Source: Urechis unicinctus
Taxonomy: Eukaryota; Annelida; Polychaeta; Xenopneusta; Urechidae
DNA: 64,000 nucleotides
Direction of reading: 5' to 3'
NCBI GenBank assembly: GCA_034190875.2
Contig: CM067346.1
Coordinates: 15,258,082-15,322,081, forward strand
Position numbers and translations under genes: made by a program. Shown here piece after piece: positions 40,380 through 53,008 of the stretch. The notes beneath the pieces were generated by a model. That model worked only from the letters and a program-made list of their open reading frames with translations. It made no database searches and was not told the DNA's origin. How positions within the stretch are numbered: the first letter of the stretch is position 1; each line of letters begins with the position of its first letter.

Positions 40380-43300
40380 ACCTACAAGCTTTATTAATCC
40401 CATTGTTAGACCAGCTACCGCGTGGAGCTTGAAAACCATGCATAATTTATTCACCTTCATCAGAATTTGGTTATCAACACAGCAGCCGACTTCCCTATTG
40501 GGTGAATTGTGCCTTGTATATACAGCAGGATTTATATCGGAATGGAATTTATCTATGCACGATTATCATAACAATTCTATTGACTCTAACGATGACACAA
40601 TGACGAATTAAACAATCTGTAGTGACATTTAATATCCACAAGTTCCGGCACTAAAATATATGTACTACATATTCTTGTTGTACACAATGAGAAGATGTTT
40701 CACATCTTTTTGAAAAGCAAATGAAGGTTATTTGTGGAAATAAATAATCAACTACAAAGGCCCCGGTAGCATATATGCCAATACTTGTGTAATGTTTTGA
40801 TGTATTTAACCCTAAGCTGTACATTTCATAAGTGGTCATAAGAAACCGCACAGAGATGTAGGCTCTCCTGTTGGAGAGCCGTTCATTCAATCCGTCGTTT
40901 GAGACCATCCTGATATAAGTGTATCCTATCGGCGTGATGCAAGTGATGTGTTTATTCTACAAGTACAAGTCTGATGAAAAAAGATCGTTCGACATACATG
41001 TCTTCAACAAGGGTACGACAAGCACATTTGTGCATAAGTCTATTTCGGCATCGCCTGTAATGCTATGGTTTTATATCATGTACGTTTTTGTCTGTTGTAT
41101 TTTGTCGCATAATTGTACAGTGCGGTCTTATTGCGAGACACTTAGGCACATTCCTTGACTTTATCAAATCCACAAAAAATGCTGCCTCATAACGCCGTTG
41201 GCTTCCTATGTATCACCAGTTTTTATATGCATGTCACGTGTGGAAAACCTGGAAAATATGTGTAATTTACTGTTTATGCCATGCACCTAGCCTGACAATT
41301 AAGTTGCAAACAGCTTATTTGTAAGTTACAATATTGTAAGAAAGGTAGAATATGAAGCTAACGTGACCCTTGTATATCTCCCCGACGCCAAAAAAGCTTA
41401 CAGTTTGAAATGATATCAATTATACATCAACTGCTTTGAAAGTTTACTCACGCTAGTTATCTATTTGTAACGAAGCCTCGTCCCCTCGCAATCCTCAACA
41501 GACTCATTTAGATTAAACTATCTGCATAATAGAAGATCATTGATAATATGCTGGCACTGTTTAGTTCAGATAAGCCTAATGACGATGCAATCCCGGGAAT
41601 GGGTCTTATAAATGCTTGACCGGAAACAGCAAATGTAACAACAATGGTGACAGGTAGCATAAAGAAACCTGCATGAGGCGGTTCTAATTCTATTCGTTGG
41701 CATTATAATCCCTCAGTTAGGAATTAAAAAACTTCACGATTCAAAACATCACTGGGTATGATTAAAGCCATTTCCTTAAAACTGGTAAAATGATCTTCAT
41801 GTTGCTGGTTCCACAGCAATAAACACCGATGGTGAACTGAACCCAACATTATCGATTTTGTAAATGCTAAACAGGATGTGTGCAAGTTACATATTATGCT
41901 GCCCAATGATGCATCGCTTCACCTTACAATTATCGAAAAGCGCAATCCATGCATTCATTACAATACCGGCATTTGTGTAATTGCAAACACTGAAATGCAC
42001 GTAAGATACAGCATTCTACGTTTTCAAGTGCAAAATATAAGAACAAAGATCTATCCCTCAATGGACACCTGTCGTATGCAAGGACAAAGGGAAAAGGGGG
42101 TGGCGTAATTTTCTTATAGATTCAGCAAGCCTATAACGAATGAAGCAAATGTAGCTATATAACTTGTTTTGAATATACCAGTAAGATTACCTAAAACAAC
42201 TGCAATGCATTAGTGGATCATAAATGGTAGGTGGTGATGTCAACGGGCCCCTCGGTGCTGTAAACATTAGCATAACAAACACAATGTTTCTCTTAAGAGC
42301 TTTAATGTAAACCGTTCACAATTGTAATATTAACGCCCCCTTAGTGAAAACCGCAGACAATGGGCTAGTTGAATGATGAATGAGCATTAGCAGAATATAA
42401 AGGATAGAATCTCAAATATGCTTCATCCAGGGTGGGGCGAGCGGTTCATAACAATTTAGTTGCTGCATCCTGTGTTGATAAAAGCAAAATTGCCTGATGA
42501 TGGAAATACAGCTTAGCGGGATTGACTATTCAATTCACTGATATAATGCGTCATGGATGCAATAACGTGCCCCAATGGCTAAGATGAGATTATGATCACA
42601 TAGCCATCTCTTCCCAAAACCGTATTTCTGTATGTCAATAAGTGCAATTTGCATAATAAACCCATTGAACCAGCATGATAAAATGTCATAATGTTCAATG
42701 ACAAATACACACTGTAACTACTGAAATTTAGCAATTGCGCATTTCCCATTGATTCATGGACATCTTAAATGTGACTCAAATGGTACGATTTCTCACACTT
42801 GTTCCAAAATATCTAAACAAATATCAGTTAAGTGTTAGATAATGGGATAAATGTAATAAGGCTTCTCGGGTCGTGTGTAAACAAATCGTTATTCAAAAGA
42901 TAATGAACTCCTAGCACATAATGACGTTTTTCCTCAGAGCACACATAAATTGTCGAGAGGTGCTGGTGCCAAGCTTACGAAACAGAATTCGTGATGTCAA
43001 TGACGATATAAGTAGCTCGATACACTCGCATGCAATGTGTTGATGCAAGCCGTGCCCTCAATGGTCTTCATGTGTACAAGGTAGGACGCTGTCAGGAGCA
43101 TGCAAGCCCAATATAACCGCTTGCAATTTATTTAATCGTCCAATCTGGAACGGGTCAATCTTGGTCAGATTGGTAGTAATGGACCATAAGCTGTTTGTTC
43201 CGGTATGACGTGGGATGTTAATCTGCATCTCAAGTGCTTAATTGCCGCGGACCTCCGTTCGACAATAAGATGCACAACAATTGCTTATGAAATTACCGCA

Positions 43301-46080
43301 AATTTGATCCAGGCAGTTACAGGAGGTAGGTTCCGTCAGTGTAATTATTCGAGGATATGACGAAATATACACTTGTATAACAAGGCAATTATTTGACGCA
43401 TGTACTGTATTGCTTATATTAAGCAGTTTTTGTTGCAAATCCAAATACGTGAGTATAATGCCCGACATTTCCTCTTTGGCCGAGGTTCAATGCGTACGTT
43501 GTATATTTATGCGATAGATTACTGCGTTATGATTGGCGAAATGTATATATAACACTAGTGTAGGTAGTGGTTATTCGCTCCCTGGGCACACTTCCCTTAC
43601 TTATACTCGAAATGAACGTCTTTGTCTCGGGACATTATACATTGCAGTTGGGAATATTTAGGGTTTGTTGGTTCTTAAGCTTCATAACCGTTGGTTACCA
43701 TCGGCACAACTGATGTTTGACATAAGCACAGTGTCAGTGTCATCGTTATGTTGTATGTCTAATTCAACAGATTGTAAAAACAGCATTTACCGTTTTGATG
43801 GAAAATTTAGCTTTAATCGTATCTGCCAAGGAGACGTTTTTATCTGCATGTTTAATGACATATGCAACGTGCAACGAATAATTTCTTTGGGAAAGTAATT
43901 TACTTACCACGTAATTTGACCACCGTGATTGTGAATGAGCTCAGTCTTGTTTTGTCTGCTCGCATGTGCACATGTCATCACGTGCCGCATTTAGCAAATA
44001 ATAAGACAAGCATGACAAATTACCTGTCAAAATCCTTTTATGTGCTGTGTTTGGCGTCGAAAGCAATATAAAAACTATTTGCGGCCCACATTGAAAACCA
44101 TCAAAAAAAATGTCCAATGATCATATGAAGTGTCTGTTGGAGGAAAGTACTATTTCGTTTGTGCGTGAGTCTGAGTTGGTTAATCAGGTGGATATAGTAT
44201 GGCATAAGAAAAACACAAATATACGATCGGTAGTTGCGTCAACAGTTGGGTGTTTTCACCGATGAATAGTGAACAAATCAGACAACTTTTCGAGTGACGA
44301 GGTATAAACACCCATTCCATGTCCGATTAATGCACTCTCAATAGTTGTGGCACCAACAACATACTGTCACTCCAGTCAACTGAACTTTATTTTCCAGCAC
44401 AAAATTTATGAACGCTTTACAAAAAGCAGCTACGATTATAACATACGGATATTGTGTCTTATGTGATGAAACCCTTCAAAGTAACAACATTGATGAATCA
44501 TACAGCTCAATGGACAATATGTGGTCATCCTAATATACTCCACATGACGAGGAACCAACCATACACGCATGGCCAACCAAATGTGTCAAGTTTGGTGAAG
44601 AAGCCTTTGCTGATGCCACCCGGAATACAGCAGGCGCTATTGTGTGGATATAAAAAGAAAGACACACCCGAACATTGATCAATTTTGCATAGTCTAATCT
44701 TCACCGATGTTTGTGTTAATGATGAGAAGTACTATAATAGGCATCTGGCTATTATAGTGGTGGTGTCAATCAAACATATAGCACCCCGCTACAGTAAGAT
44801 ATAACAGAAACTGTAGCCAATAAAGTAGAGCATAATACCCTAACACCACCACCTCAATCATCAATGACACTACCCCTAGACGATGCATGGTGCAATCGCC
44901 ACAAAATCGCCAACAGCCTACAGAATAATACATAAAGCTTTACTGGCCTGCATTGAAGGAAAATCATGAGGACGGGCCCTGTCGAGGTCAACCCACCTGT
45001 TTTACCATTACCATGGCCATTGATACCGGAAGGATCCGCTACACGGATTTTCTAGAATGTCGGTTTCGATGAGATGGACAAGTAGAAAACGTGGTAGTAC
45101 GATCAAGAACATATCGGAGCTTATATTATGGTGGAAGGTTAGAAATGGCTCACATCTACTATTATGCGTCCATCACAACCGTATGCTTATATGCTACCAT
45201 TTGGTAGATATTTATGAGACGTTGTTTTAGAGTAGGTGGAATAGATCATCAACTGTAAGCCGATTTGGCGGACTTCCCTTTTTATGATGGAGTACGTCCA
45301 TGCTGTAATCACTAAACTACCTGGCAGTTTGAATAAGCGACACATATAATCACAGGATCATAACAACAGCAAAACCTATAAAGCTAGTGCAAGAGCGCCA
45401 ATTGATTATAAGAAGCATATAATTAAGACGCAACGTGGCAACTTGGCGGATGGAACTTGTGTACCGAATGAACTGGTCCTCTCCCTTTTTCGTAATGCTA
45501 CTTCTGTCAGATAAGGCCCTGCTCATGATAATTATCTCGGTCTGGATCAAATGATATAATTATTGTTGTGCCACTTGGGCACCAAGCACCTATAAAAATG
45601 CTCCAGATGCAGCAGTCATTGCTTATCACTAGAACTATTACGGGAGTAGCATGCAACAGTCAAAGGGTTATGCGAACATAATACCGAGAACAATTGCGCT
45701 CTGTTGCTATCACATAATATTCAATGCTTTCGATTGCTGCGTGACGGATTTGCTGTATTGCAAGTCTCGTTCTCCACTCGTTTGATATTGCACGATCAGA
45801 CATTTGCGCTTCCCTCGATACATTGGGTCCCTTGGTAGGCGCTTACATATGGTGTATTCCATTGGCACTGTCCCGTTGAATGAACGCCTTCAGCACTCAA
45901 TGTCAACACTAATCATACGCTTAAAAGGTTATCATACTTCACGCACACCGGAGGTGGAGTTCGTTGTATTCTATGGTTAAATGATGTATCAGGTCTCACA
46001 AAACAGATCTTTTGTTTGAACCCACCTTTGTGTAAAACCGTCAATTTACAAATGACGCAATCTTACCCTATTTGTTTTAC
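40380..46080 (+). repeat. Array unit Q (segments b, d-h, q, o, i-l)
   Basis: Ordered matches: b 40,380-40,440 (with 54,700-54,770), d 40,460-40,600 (with 55,315-55,440; shared CAACACAGCAGCCGAC), e 40,630-40,860 (with 55,495-55,720; shared AAGTTCCGGCACTAAAATAT and ACAAAGGCCCCGG), f 40,985-41,075 (with 55,795-55,880), q 41,235-41,300, o end near 41,985, g 43,480-43,760 (with 55,910-56,200), h 43,970-44,095, i 44,110-44,400, j 44,470-44,650, k 45,235-45,560 (with 57,195-57,520) and l 45,560-46,080 (with 57,535-57,990). Units Q and P are clearly closer to each other than either is to R. Confidence 0.8.
44110..44265 (+). pseudogene. Unrecognised coding relic, unit Q segment i
   Basis: An ATG-started 51-codon frame contains CLLEESTISFVRESELVNQ and VDIVWHKKNTNIRSVV. 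The unit P copy near 56,570-56,690 keeps CLLEESTISFV and SELVNQVDIV, then stops. After 44,265 the similarity to unit R continues in another frame (PMNSEQIRQLFE). It is a remnant of the same unassigned protein seen at 36,333-36,512. Confidence 0.35.
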
Positions 46081-46970
46081 GATGAATGTGATTATTCCCC
46101 ATACGCTTCGGCAGCCAAATATTTAATAGTCACTCATCTGTGTTTTATATTCGGTAGCACCATGAACCGAACACTTTATACTGTAGGTAAAAAACCTCTT
46201 TAGTGTGAATTTGTCTAATGACATATCAATGTGAATGAAATCAGAATTTTATCGAAGTGTTCAATTTCACCTTTTTATAAGAAATATTCACTAACATAAT
46301 TACTGGAGCATGTTTAAATACCGCGATGATTGTGCACAGGGCTCTTTATTGATTGCAGTGTTGATGAGAAAACTATTCTGCGGTACAAACCCAGATATAA
46401 CGGAACCAAGGTCTTGGTTAATTGCAAATGCCACAAGTAATGAATACACAGGGCTAAAATGTATTGTGCCACCACTAACCATGGTAGATTTCGCTCAATT
46501 AAGTTGAAGTGGTAATACTTTAGAATTAAAATGTGATGTGTCAGCATCGTATTTCCTACAGAGCGTGTTTACCAAACCAATCTGTCTGAGTCGTCGGATT
46601 CCTATGTTGTGTGGTTTTGCTAAATTTATTTTTCACGGGGAATAAATGTACCTGTTGCGTCCGTGTTATTTCTTAATTCCGACTACCATTCAATTGATAT
46701 GATACGCTTTATGTCACATTCGATACGTTACAAGGTAAGGGCCGCGAACGTCCTATTATGCTCCCAGCCGTTTTCAAAATTTCAATGGTAATCTGCGAAT
46801 GTCATAAAAGACGGTTATATATGGATAAGCAGTTATTGGGGTTAAGTTAAACGACCTCTTGGCGACATATATTGCTGAAGACATGAGCATAGTAATCGAA
46901 TCGATCTATTAAGCAAACTCCAATTGAAGAGCATCATTTTGCTGCTTCAAACATCTTTGTCTATCTCTTA
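46081..46970. other. No gene recognised
   Basis: AT-rich sequence after unit Q. The two overlapping short frames around 46,300-46,550 lie on opposite strands and show no motif. Unlike units R and P, no long GA tract follows segment l here. Confidence 0.45.
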
Positions 46971-46979
46971 CGAAGAACG

Positions 46980-48433
46980 AAGCACTGCAAAGTACAGTAT
47001 AATTGTTGATGTTCCGTAACTCGTGACCTTGTGCTGCAGTAGTCTGATGCATAGCTACATGCCTGATATGTTTCCTTTATCAGGACATGTGTGTGAAGAT
47101 GTGAATCTCCGATGGATAGCCTATCATTGTAAGTATGATCATTGCTAAAAGTTATTCTTTAAATGGGTGCATGATGAATGGCATCATTATCGAATTTTTG
47201 TATTACGAAGCAAATTGATTGCATGATAACTAAGATATACATTGAATACGAAGAACATATATCCAATCTGAAACAATACACTCAAGCACAAAACACATAT
47301 GCAAATAGCGATGTCTTTGAACTGCGATGAGAAACAGTTGTGTGATTTTATTTAAAGGGGCTTTAATAGAACTCACCATAACATTCATACATTTATAAGG
47401 ACTATTATGAACAGGTCATCGATTTGGGGCAGCTTTATATCATATCTGTAAAATCCTCCACCTCAGAAGCACTCTGCCTACGGTAATTAAACTGTTAACA
47501 ATCATATCCAACATTTGTGTCTCAATACCTTAATATTACACTAATATGCCAACTTCAACTCAAGCCATTATATTTTAAATTGACAATTAAATGAAACCCC
47601 CACCGCCTCATGACATAGTGCATATTTGTATAATAATGCTTCACTAACCATATTTAGTGCAGACGCCCGGCGTTTAACACCCGCCAATTATCGTCAAGCT
47701 TATCGCAAAGGCTCGTTGCGAGTGAGTACCACTCTTCATTAAAACTGTGTGAAAACCTAATTCATATTGTCAGGTGCAACGCAACAGAAGTGCTTATTCA
47801 TCAATGGAAAAGTGGGAAGAACTTGTAGTGGTGGGGTTTACAATACTGTTCCTTAATATGATTGTGCTTGCAACGTCCGGTTGAGATGAGATAAGATGGA
47901 ATGACCGTGTTATAGACGTGGAGCCGCAGTACGGGGGTGACGACCTAGGAGTGTCTTAAAACACTCTTAACGATGTTCAAATAGATCCACCAGTCACATA
48001 TTGTATGTGACTGTAGCTTTTCAGCAGCTGGCAAAGGCTGCTTCAAAGCGATCACTCCCTGAGATATGGCTTCTGACAAATGTCTCTCTTAGTTTCTTGT
48101 GAGAATGGAAATTGTCTAACAAACCGCTCCTTCGTCGTTTTTATAGCGCTAGTCCCTCAATATTTGGAAACTGATTTAGATGAGAAAGCCTTAGATTATT
48201 TCGGATCAGTATATCCTTAACTCTTATCAACTATTACTTCATAACATGATATTCAAAGTGTATGAATTAAATAATCCCGCCTATATGGTTTTCGTGTCGA
48301 ATGGAGTGATTTATTGTATTATTAAACAATATATGCCATAAATATAGCGTGATTACACAGGTTGACACACGGACTGTCATTTCTCTGCCCGGATGATGTT
48401 ACATAAAATTGGTTCTAATGAATACCATTTCAG
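46980..48433 (+). repeat. Array unit T, left part ending in segment c
   Basis: Bases 48,230-48,433 match the empty segment c at 9,950-10,175 (shared AACAATATATGCCATAAATAT and GATTACAC...GACACACGGACT). ACATGCCTGATAT...TCAGGA near 47,060-47,090 matches 9,913-9,932. Segment c is split by the Gypsy element and continues at 53,829. Confidence 0.75.
48430..48433. repeat. Target site duplication, left (TCAG)
   Basis: TCAG directly precedes the LTR start TGTCG and is repeated directly after the right terminus at 53,829-53,832. Four to six bases is the usual duplication for Ty3/Gypsy integrases. Confidence 0.85.
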
Positions 48434-48819
48434 TGTCGTAAACTATTTTATCCATATTTTACTCCAATAGATTTATTCAATATCACGGGGAGCAACCCCT
48501 TCTAAAATAATAGATCATGTACATATTTCTTTCAAGGGAGAGTATCCCCACCATCTCTAATTAGAATCTTAATCGCCGGCCTGTAATTGGCTCGTTTGCT
48601 ACAACCAATAGCAAACGACGACGATGTGGGCTCCCTCCAAAACCTGCCTAGCAAGGCAGTCCAGGGCAGGCGCTTCGAATAAAAACATCACTAAGACATC
48701 TCTTCTCCATACTTTTGGATCTCAAAATTACTTAATAGTTTACCAATAAAATATTATATTTCGGCCTCATCTCTGTGTTCGAGTTTTACTAAAAGAAGTC
48801 GTCAACATCACACACGACA
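48434..48819 (+). repeat. 5' LTR
   Basis: 386 bases beginning TGTCG and ending CGACA, the short inverted termini expected of an LTR, with the TSD before it and a primer-binding-site candidate after it. An AATAAA lies at 48,678-48,683 and CCAATAAAATATT near 48,745, candidate polyadenylation signals. There is no second full LTR; only its first 197 bases recur, inverted, at 53,633-53,828. Confidence 0.9.
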
Positions 48820-48820
48820 A

Positions 48821-48838
48821 CTGGTGGAGAATCCGGGT
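48821..48838 (+). other. Candidate tRNA primer-binding site
   Basis: CTGGTGGAGAATCCGGGT starts two bases after the LTR end. TGG at 48,822 would pair with the CCA 3' end of a tRNA, as in most LTR elements. The specific tRNA was not identified. Confidence 0.55.
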
Positions 48839-48929
48839 AGATCCGGGCGCCATGCTACAAGGTAAGTGATTCAGTTTTTCTCATTTTAATTAGTGTGCTA
48901 AATTTCTGTCTGTCAATATCTGTATTATA

Positions 48930-50006
48930 ATGCCTGTGACTCAAACATCAAATGAGACTCAAACTGAGAAGTCTGTTTCACTCAACCCCAATAGTGAGTT
49001 ATATAGTAACATTTTGGCAATGGATTTTCTTCAACGTATCGCCCTCGATATAAGTGATACGCTTAAAGCTGTTAAGGACTTGATTAGTTGTATAAGTTCA
49101 GGTTCCCAATCTCCGCGCCATGCCAATTTCCCCACAATGGGTCAGCCCCAGACTTTTGATGGTATTACCGGTAACTGGGAGACATGGCTGGCCACATTCG
49201 AGAGATATAGCTATTTGGCGGGTTGGTCTGAATCCACACGTGTCACAGCTATGCCGATATTCTTGTCTGATCGCGCATCTGCTGAGTATCGTGAAATCAC
49301 TAAAGCAACATACGACGTCGCCTGGCCAACATTGTGCACTCGTATGACTCAACGTTTCGGTAAAAGTAAATGTGCTATTGAAATATTGACACCCCAGCAG
49401 GACGGCGAATGCGTTGCCAAGTTTTGCACGCGAGCCCTTGATTACTTTTGGCGTTATTCACTCCATGATGAGAAGGTGCGTCTTCAGTTATTCGAGGCTA
49501 ATTTGCGGCCAAAACTAAAGGCACAAATCATTGGCGCAAACATCACGTCACTGGCTGCTGCAGAGGAGTTAGCGTTAACTTATGAAAAACGTTGGGCGGC
49601 TGAGAATGGTATTTCACACGACAATGTTTTCTCCGCGATGAACAATGCTCATCAGGGCAAACGTTCAAATTCTTGTAACTTCAAATACAAGTCGGGCAAC
49701 TATAGAGAATGTAGTTCCCCTGATGCATGTTGCAATGTCAGCAGAGGTAAATCTCCTGACCGTTCTGGTCGTCATAATGAGGATTCGTCTTCTAATAGGC
49801 TACATTATGGACGTAAATCCCTCAGTGCTTCTTCACATGGCCGCACACGGTCACGAAGTCGCACGCGAGACAATTTCCCAACTCCACATTACAGCAATCA
49901 TGTTCATTTGGAAACTGACAGCCGCGCCCATTACGATTCATTTGACAGTAATAACAGTCAAAGTTACCACAAGCACCATGCACGTAGCGGTTCTTTAAAC
50001 TGCTGA
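48930..50006 (+). CDS. gag: Gag polyprotein of the Gypsy element
   Basis: Encodes the 358-residue structural protein that forms the cytoplasmic virus-like particle of the element. The frame is intact from ATG at 48,930 to TGA at 50,004-50,006. Residues 77-100 (FDGITGNWETWLATFERY and following) match the F-G-x-W-x-x-W-x-x-FE pattern of Ty3/Gypsy capsid N-domains. Residues 249-268 hold four cysteines in a basic context (C249, C261, C267, C268), a degenerate or non-canonical nucleic-acid-binding knuckle, since the CX2CX4HX4C spacing is not kept. Residues 285-315 are Ser/Arg-rich. The start is the first ATG downstream of the primer site, 110 bases after the LTR. A TTTAAAC slippery heptamer lies one codon before the stop and would feed ribosomes into pol in the -1 frame. 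Confidence 0.9.
   Translation: MPVTQTSNETQTEKSVSLNPNSELYSNILAMDFLQRIALDISDTLKAVKDLISCISSGSQSPRHANFPTMGQPQTFDGITGNWETWLATFERYSYLAGWSESTRVTAMPIFLSDRASAEYREITKATYDVAWPTLCTRMTQRFGKSKCAIEILTPQQDGECVAKFCTRALDYFWRYSLHDEKVRLQLFEANLRPKLKAQIIGANITSLAAAEELALTYEKRWAAENGISHDNVFSAMNNAHQGKRSNSCNFKYKSGNYRECSSPDACCNVSRGKSPDRSGRHNEDSSSNRLHYGRKSLSASSHGRTRSRSRTRDNFPTPHYSNHVHLETDSRAHYDSFDSNNSQSYHKHHARSGSLNC
49994..50000 (+). promoter_or_regulatory. -1 ribosomal frameshift site TTTAAAC at gag-pol
   Basis: In the gag frame this reads T TTA AAC, the canonical X XXY YYZ heptamer, then TGC and the TGA stop. The -1 frame is open from 49,988 (after TAG at 49,985-49,987) through the whole protease, so slippage here would make a Gag-Pro-Pol product. 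The next 30 bases are GC-rich for this window (GAGGCACCGGGTGAGCTGCG), which could favour a stimulatory structure, but I could not fold it. Confidence 0.75.
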
Positions 50007-50419
50007 GGCACCGGGTGAGCTGCGGGCAAAAGGCTCGAAAGAATGAACGAGTTCTGTCTGTTAGCACCACCTTTTCCCGCGATCAAACGGTGCGTATTAA
50101 GATTGGTAAGTTGAAGTGCACTGCTTTAATAGACACAGGTGCTAATATTTCATGCATTCACTATGACCTTTTTACAAGAGTTTGTCAAAATAGACCACCC
50201 GTAGTTTATGCCTGTACCACAAAGACAATAACCGTCGCCAATGGAAGTAGCACTAAAGTTCTTGGCAAAGTGAATCTGAATGTAAAAATTGGTCAAAGTC
50301 AGTTCCCAATTCAGTTTCATGTTATAGAACATTTACAACCAGCTTTGATTCTTAGCGTCGATTTCATGCGCAAGTACGAGGCGAAAATCAACTTTCGCTA
50401 CCACAACCTTCTCCCTTAG
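50001..50419 (+). pseudogene. pol: Pol, aspartic protease part
   Basis: This is the retropepsin-like protease that would cut the Gag-Pol polyprotein. The frame lies -1 to gag and overlaps its end, so it is probably expressed only by frameshifting at 49,994-50,000; no ATG start is needed. The catalytic motif ALIDTGANISCI is at about residues 37-48 counted from 50,015, and the flap and second hydrophobic motif (LILSVDFMRKY) lie near 50,344-50,376. The frame meets TAG at 50,417-50,419, but protein-like sequence continues at once in another frame (gag's phase), so a frameshift mutation near 50,405-50,415 separates protease from the rest of pol. Confidence 0.88.
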
Positions 50420-51554
50420 ACAAAAAGCTAACATAGTCGCGTCAAATGATATACAAATTCCCGCCCTTAACACGGTACACTGTCGCGGGGAAATTAGGGC
50501 TCCAAAGAGCATATTCCCGACGGGGCTAAGAGGCGATGTCTGCAAACATTCTGCTATTAAAGATATAGACATTGACATCACAGAACAACATGCATGTGTG
50601 GACAATAATTACGTGGACCTGACAATTAAAAACGTATCTAAACGACAGCTTATTGTCAAACGCGGGTCTAAATTAGTTCAGTTTGACCCAGCTGTCTCTG
50701 ACGGTCATTGCAATTCAAAAGTAATCCTTCCCAAGACAATGAAAGTACAAGATTCATGCGACATCATAGACGAGCTGACTAGACTGTCTGATGAAGTTAC
50801 ACAACAAAGTGTTGGTTTAAAGCGTCCAATTAACCAATTAGCACTTGACCATGACGCGGATGATCAAAAGATTACCATGCTGTCGAGACACCCGCATGTA
50901 GGGGTAAAGATGACTGACACAGTGCAATTATATCCACGCATCAATGAAAATGCATTGTATGACACAGACGACTTAACTTTCCGACTGAACAATTCTCAGC
51001 TTTCACAAGAACAACGGACAGCTGTAAATGGTATGCTACAAAACAACGCAAGTGCTTTTCTTGACAAAACTGGCAATTTGGGCAAGACGAATCTCGCAGA
51101 ATACACGATAAAGCTAAAACCAGGTGCCAAGCCTAAGAAATGTCAGCCTTACAGAACAAATCCCAAAATGAAACAGGAAATCGACAAGCAGATTAAGGAG
51201 CTACTGAGACAAGGCATTATTGAACGATCTCATAGCGAGTGGCAGTCACCTGTTTTATTGGTTACCAAGGGCAACAAAAAGTCCCGTAAACACATGACGA
51301 AAGGCGTAACTGCTAAGAAACAATATCGTATGGTAATAGACTACCGCTACCTTAACAGTCAGACTGTGTCATCTAGTCTCCCCATACCCCGCATGGACGT
51401 CACCATTGACGAAGTGGGCAGTGCTAGACCTAAATACTTCTCATGTTTAGATTTAGCTTCAGGGTTTCTTTCAGGTAGGCCTCTCGAAAGACTGTCAGCA
51501 CTTAACGACATTTACTACCCCAGATTACAAGTCATACAAGCTTACAAGACTTAG
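50420..51554 (+). pseudogene. pol: Pol, linker and reverse transcriptase fingers/palm start
   Basis: The frame is open from about 50,403 to TAG at 51,552-51,554. The first 270 residues are a protease-RT linker. From about 51,100 come the Ty3/Gypsy reverse transcriptase N-terminal signatures: YTIKLKPGAKPKKCQPYR, IKELLRQGIIERSHSEWQSP, YRMVIDYRYLN and motif A FSCLDLASGF with the first catalytic Asp (residue 285 counted from 50,598). After motif A the frame degenerates: a base change near 51,465-51,475 moves the coding sequence into the phase of the next segment. The element used this enzyme to copy its RNA into cDNA. Confidence 0.92.
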
Positions 51555-51900
51555 CATGGGCCTTCAGCAGTCGCCATCTCTGTTCCAAGAGTTAATGATG
51601 CAGGTTTTTGCTGATTATCTTGGCACGTTTGTTCTTGTCTACATTGATGACATCATTGTTTTTTCAAGTAGTTTCGAAGAACACGTTAAGCATTTGGACC
51701 TTGTCTTTAAGGCTTTGACCGCAGCAAACCTCAAGCTTCATCCTAAGAAATGTGCACTGTTTAGAGAGGAAGTACACTTTCTAGGAATGAAGTTAACACG
51801 TTCAGGTGTAAAGCCTGGTGACGAGCATTTGCAAGCTGTAATGACATATCCAGTGCCTAAGAATGTCAAAGGGGTGAGGTCATTTTTTGGGTTTGGTTAA
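51475..51900 (+). pseudogene. pol: Pol, reverse transcriptase catalytic palm (YIDD)
   Basis: From ATG at 51,556 the frame gives MGLQQSPSLFQELM (motif B), then VLVYIDDIIVFS (motif C, residues 27-38, with the YIDD box), then LHPKKCALFREEVHFLGM (motifs D and E). Bases 51,475-51,555 in the same phase also read as reverse transcriptase. The frame ends at TAA 51,898-51,900, in a T-rich run where the true reading continues in the next phase, a homopolymer frameshift near 51,885-51,895. Confidence 0.93.
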
Positions 51901-53008
51901 TTTTTTTCGGAAATTCGTTCCGGATGCTGCTAACATAACCCGACCTCTAAACCAGCTGACCAAGAAAAATACACCATTTACGTGGACACAAGAATGTCAG
52001 GTGAGTTTTGATGCCCTGAAATCTAATTTGACCTCACAGCCGCTGCTGGCATACCCAGATTTCTCGTCACCTTTCATCTTGTATACTGATGCAAGCACCA
52101 CTGCTATTGGTCACTGCTTAGCTCAGGTCGATGACAACGGTAATGAGAGGCCCATTGGATACGCAGGTAGGTCACTCAACGTGCATGAGTGCAACTATTC
52201 TATCACTCATTTAGAGCTATTAGCGGCTGTACATGGTGTAACGTATTGGAAACCATATTTGGAAGGATCCAAATTTACACTCGTAACTGACCACAAAGCC
52301 CTGACCTCAATTCTCACGACCAAGCAGACAGTTCCAAAACTGATCAGATGGGCTCTCGTTCTTCAGTCGTTTGATTTTGACATCCAATACAGAAAAGGTA
52401 AGCTCAATAGTGTTGCTGACGCTCTCAGCAGACGTGAGTACGACCCATCTCACTGCCCAAATGACGATGACATTAACGCCTATCCTGACCTTGCTCACAT
52501 CTTCGCACAAACTCAAGCCATTGCTTGTCCCATAGCGAGATCAAAATCGCGGACACAGGGTTCAGTGACTGCTGCAGGCCCTGATCAACGTACGACAGGT
52601 AGGTCAATCAGTCATAACGCGCAGCAAACGGCCAGCGCCCTCAGTGACTCCATCAAACGTGTGTTGGAACATGGCGTTATTGATTTGAAGTCCCCAGCAA
52701 TAAGAGCAGCTCAAGAACAAAATGAGTTTAGTAAAGCATTAATGGACTGGTTAGTTCATAAGAAGCTACCAAGCACAGCAAAAGCCGCAAGACAAGTTCT
52801 GTTGCGTGAAAATGATTACGTGGTTGAGAATGGCATTTTGTTTCACATGTTTAGACCTGTGGTTTCCAAACCAGGTGAGTTTTCACTGACGCTGGTCGTG
52901 CCCGAGAGTCTCCGTCACACAGTGCTGTCACAATGCCACGACTCCGCACTCGCAGGTCATGTCGGCGTAAATAAAATGCTTACCGCACTAAAGGAACGAT
53001 TCTCATAG
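51887..53008 (+). pseudogene. pol: Pol, connection, RNase H and integrase zinc domain
   Basis: The 373-codon frame starts with the RT connection NFFRKFVPDAANITRPLNQL. RNase H follows with FILYTDAS (D68), ITHLELLAAVHG (E110) and LVTDHKALTS (D135), ending in the family hallmark NSVADALSRR at about 174-183. After a divergent linker the integrase HHCC domain begins with H351 and H358 (CHDSALAGHVGVNKML). The frame is closed by an in-frame TAG at 53,006-53,008, inside the zinc domain and before its two cysteines. Confidence 0.93.
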
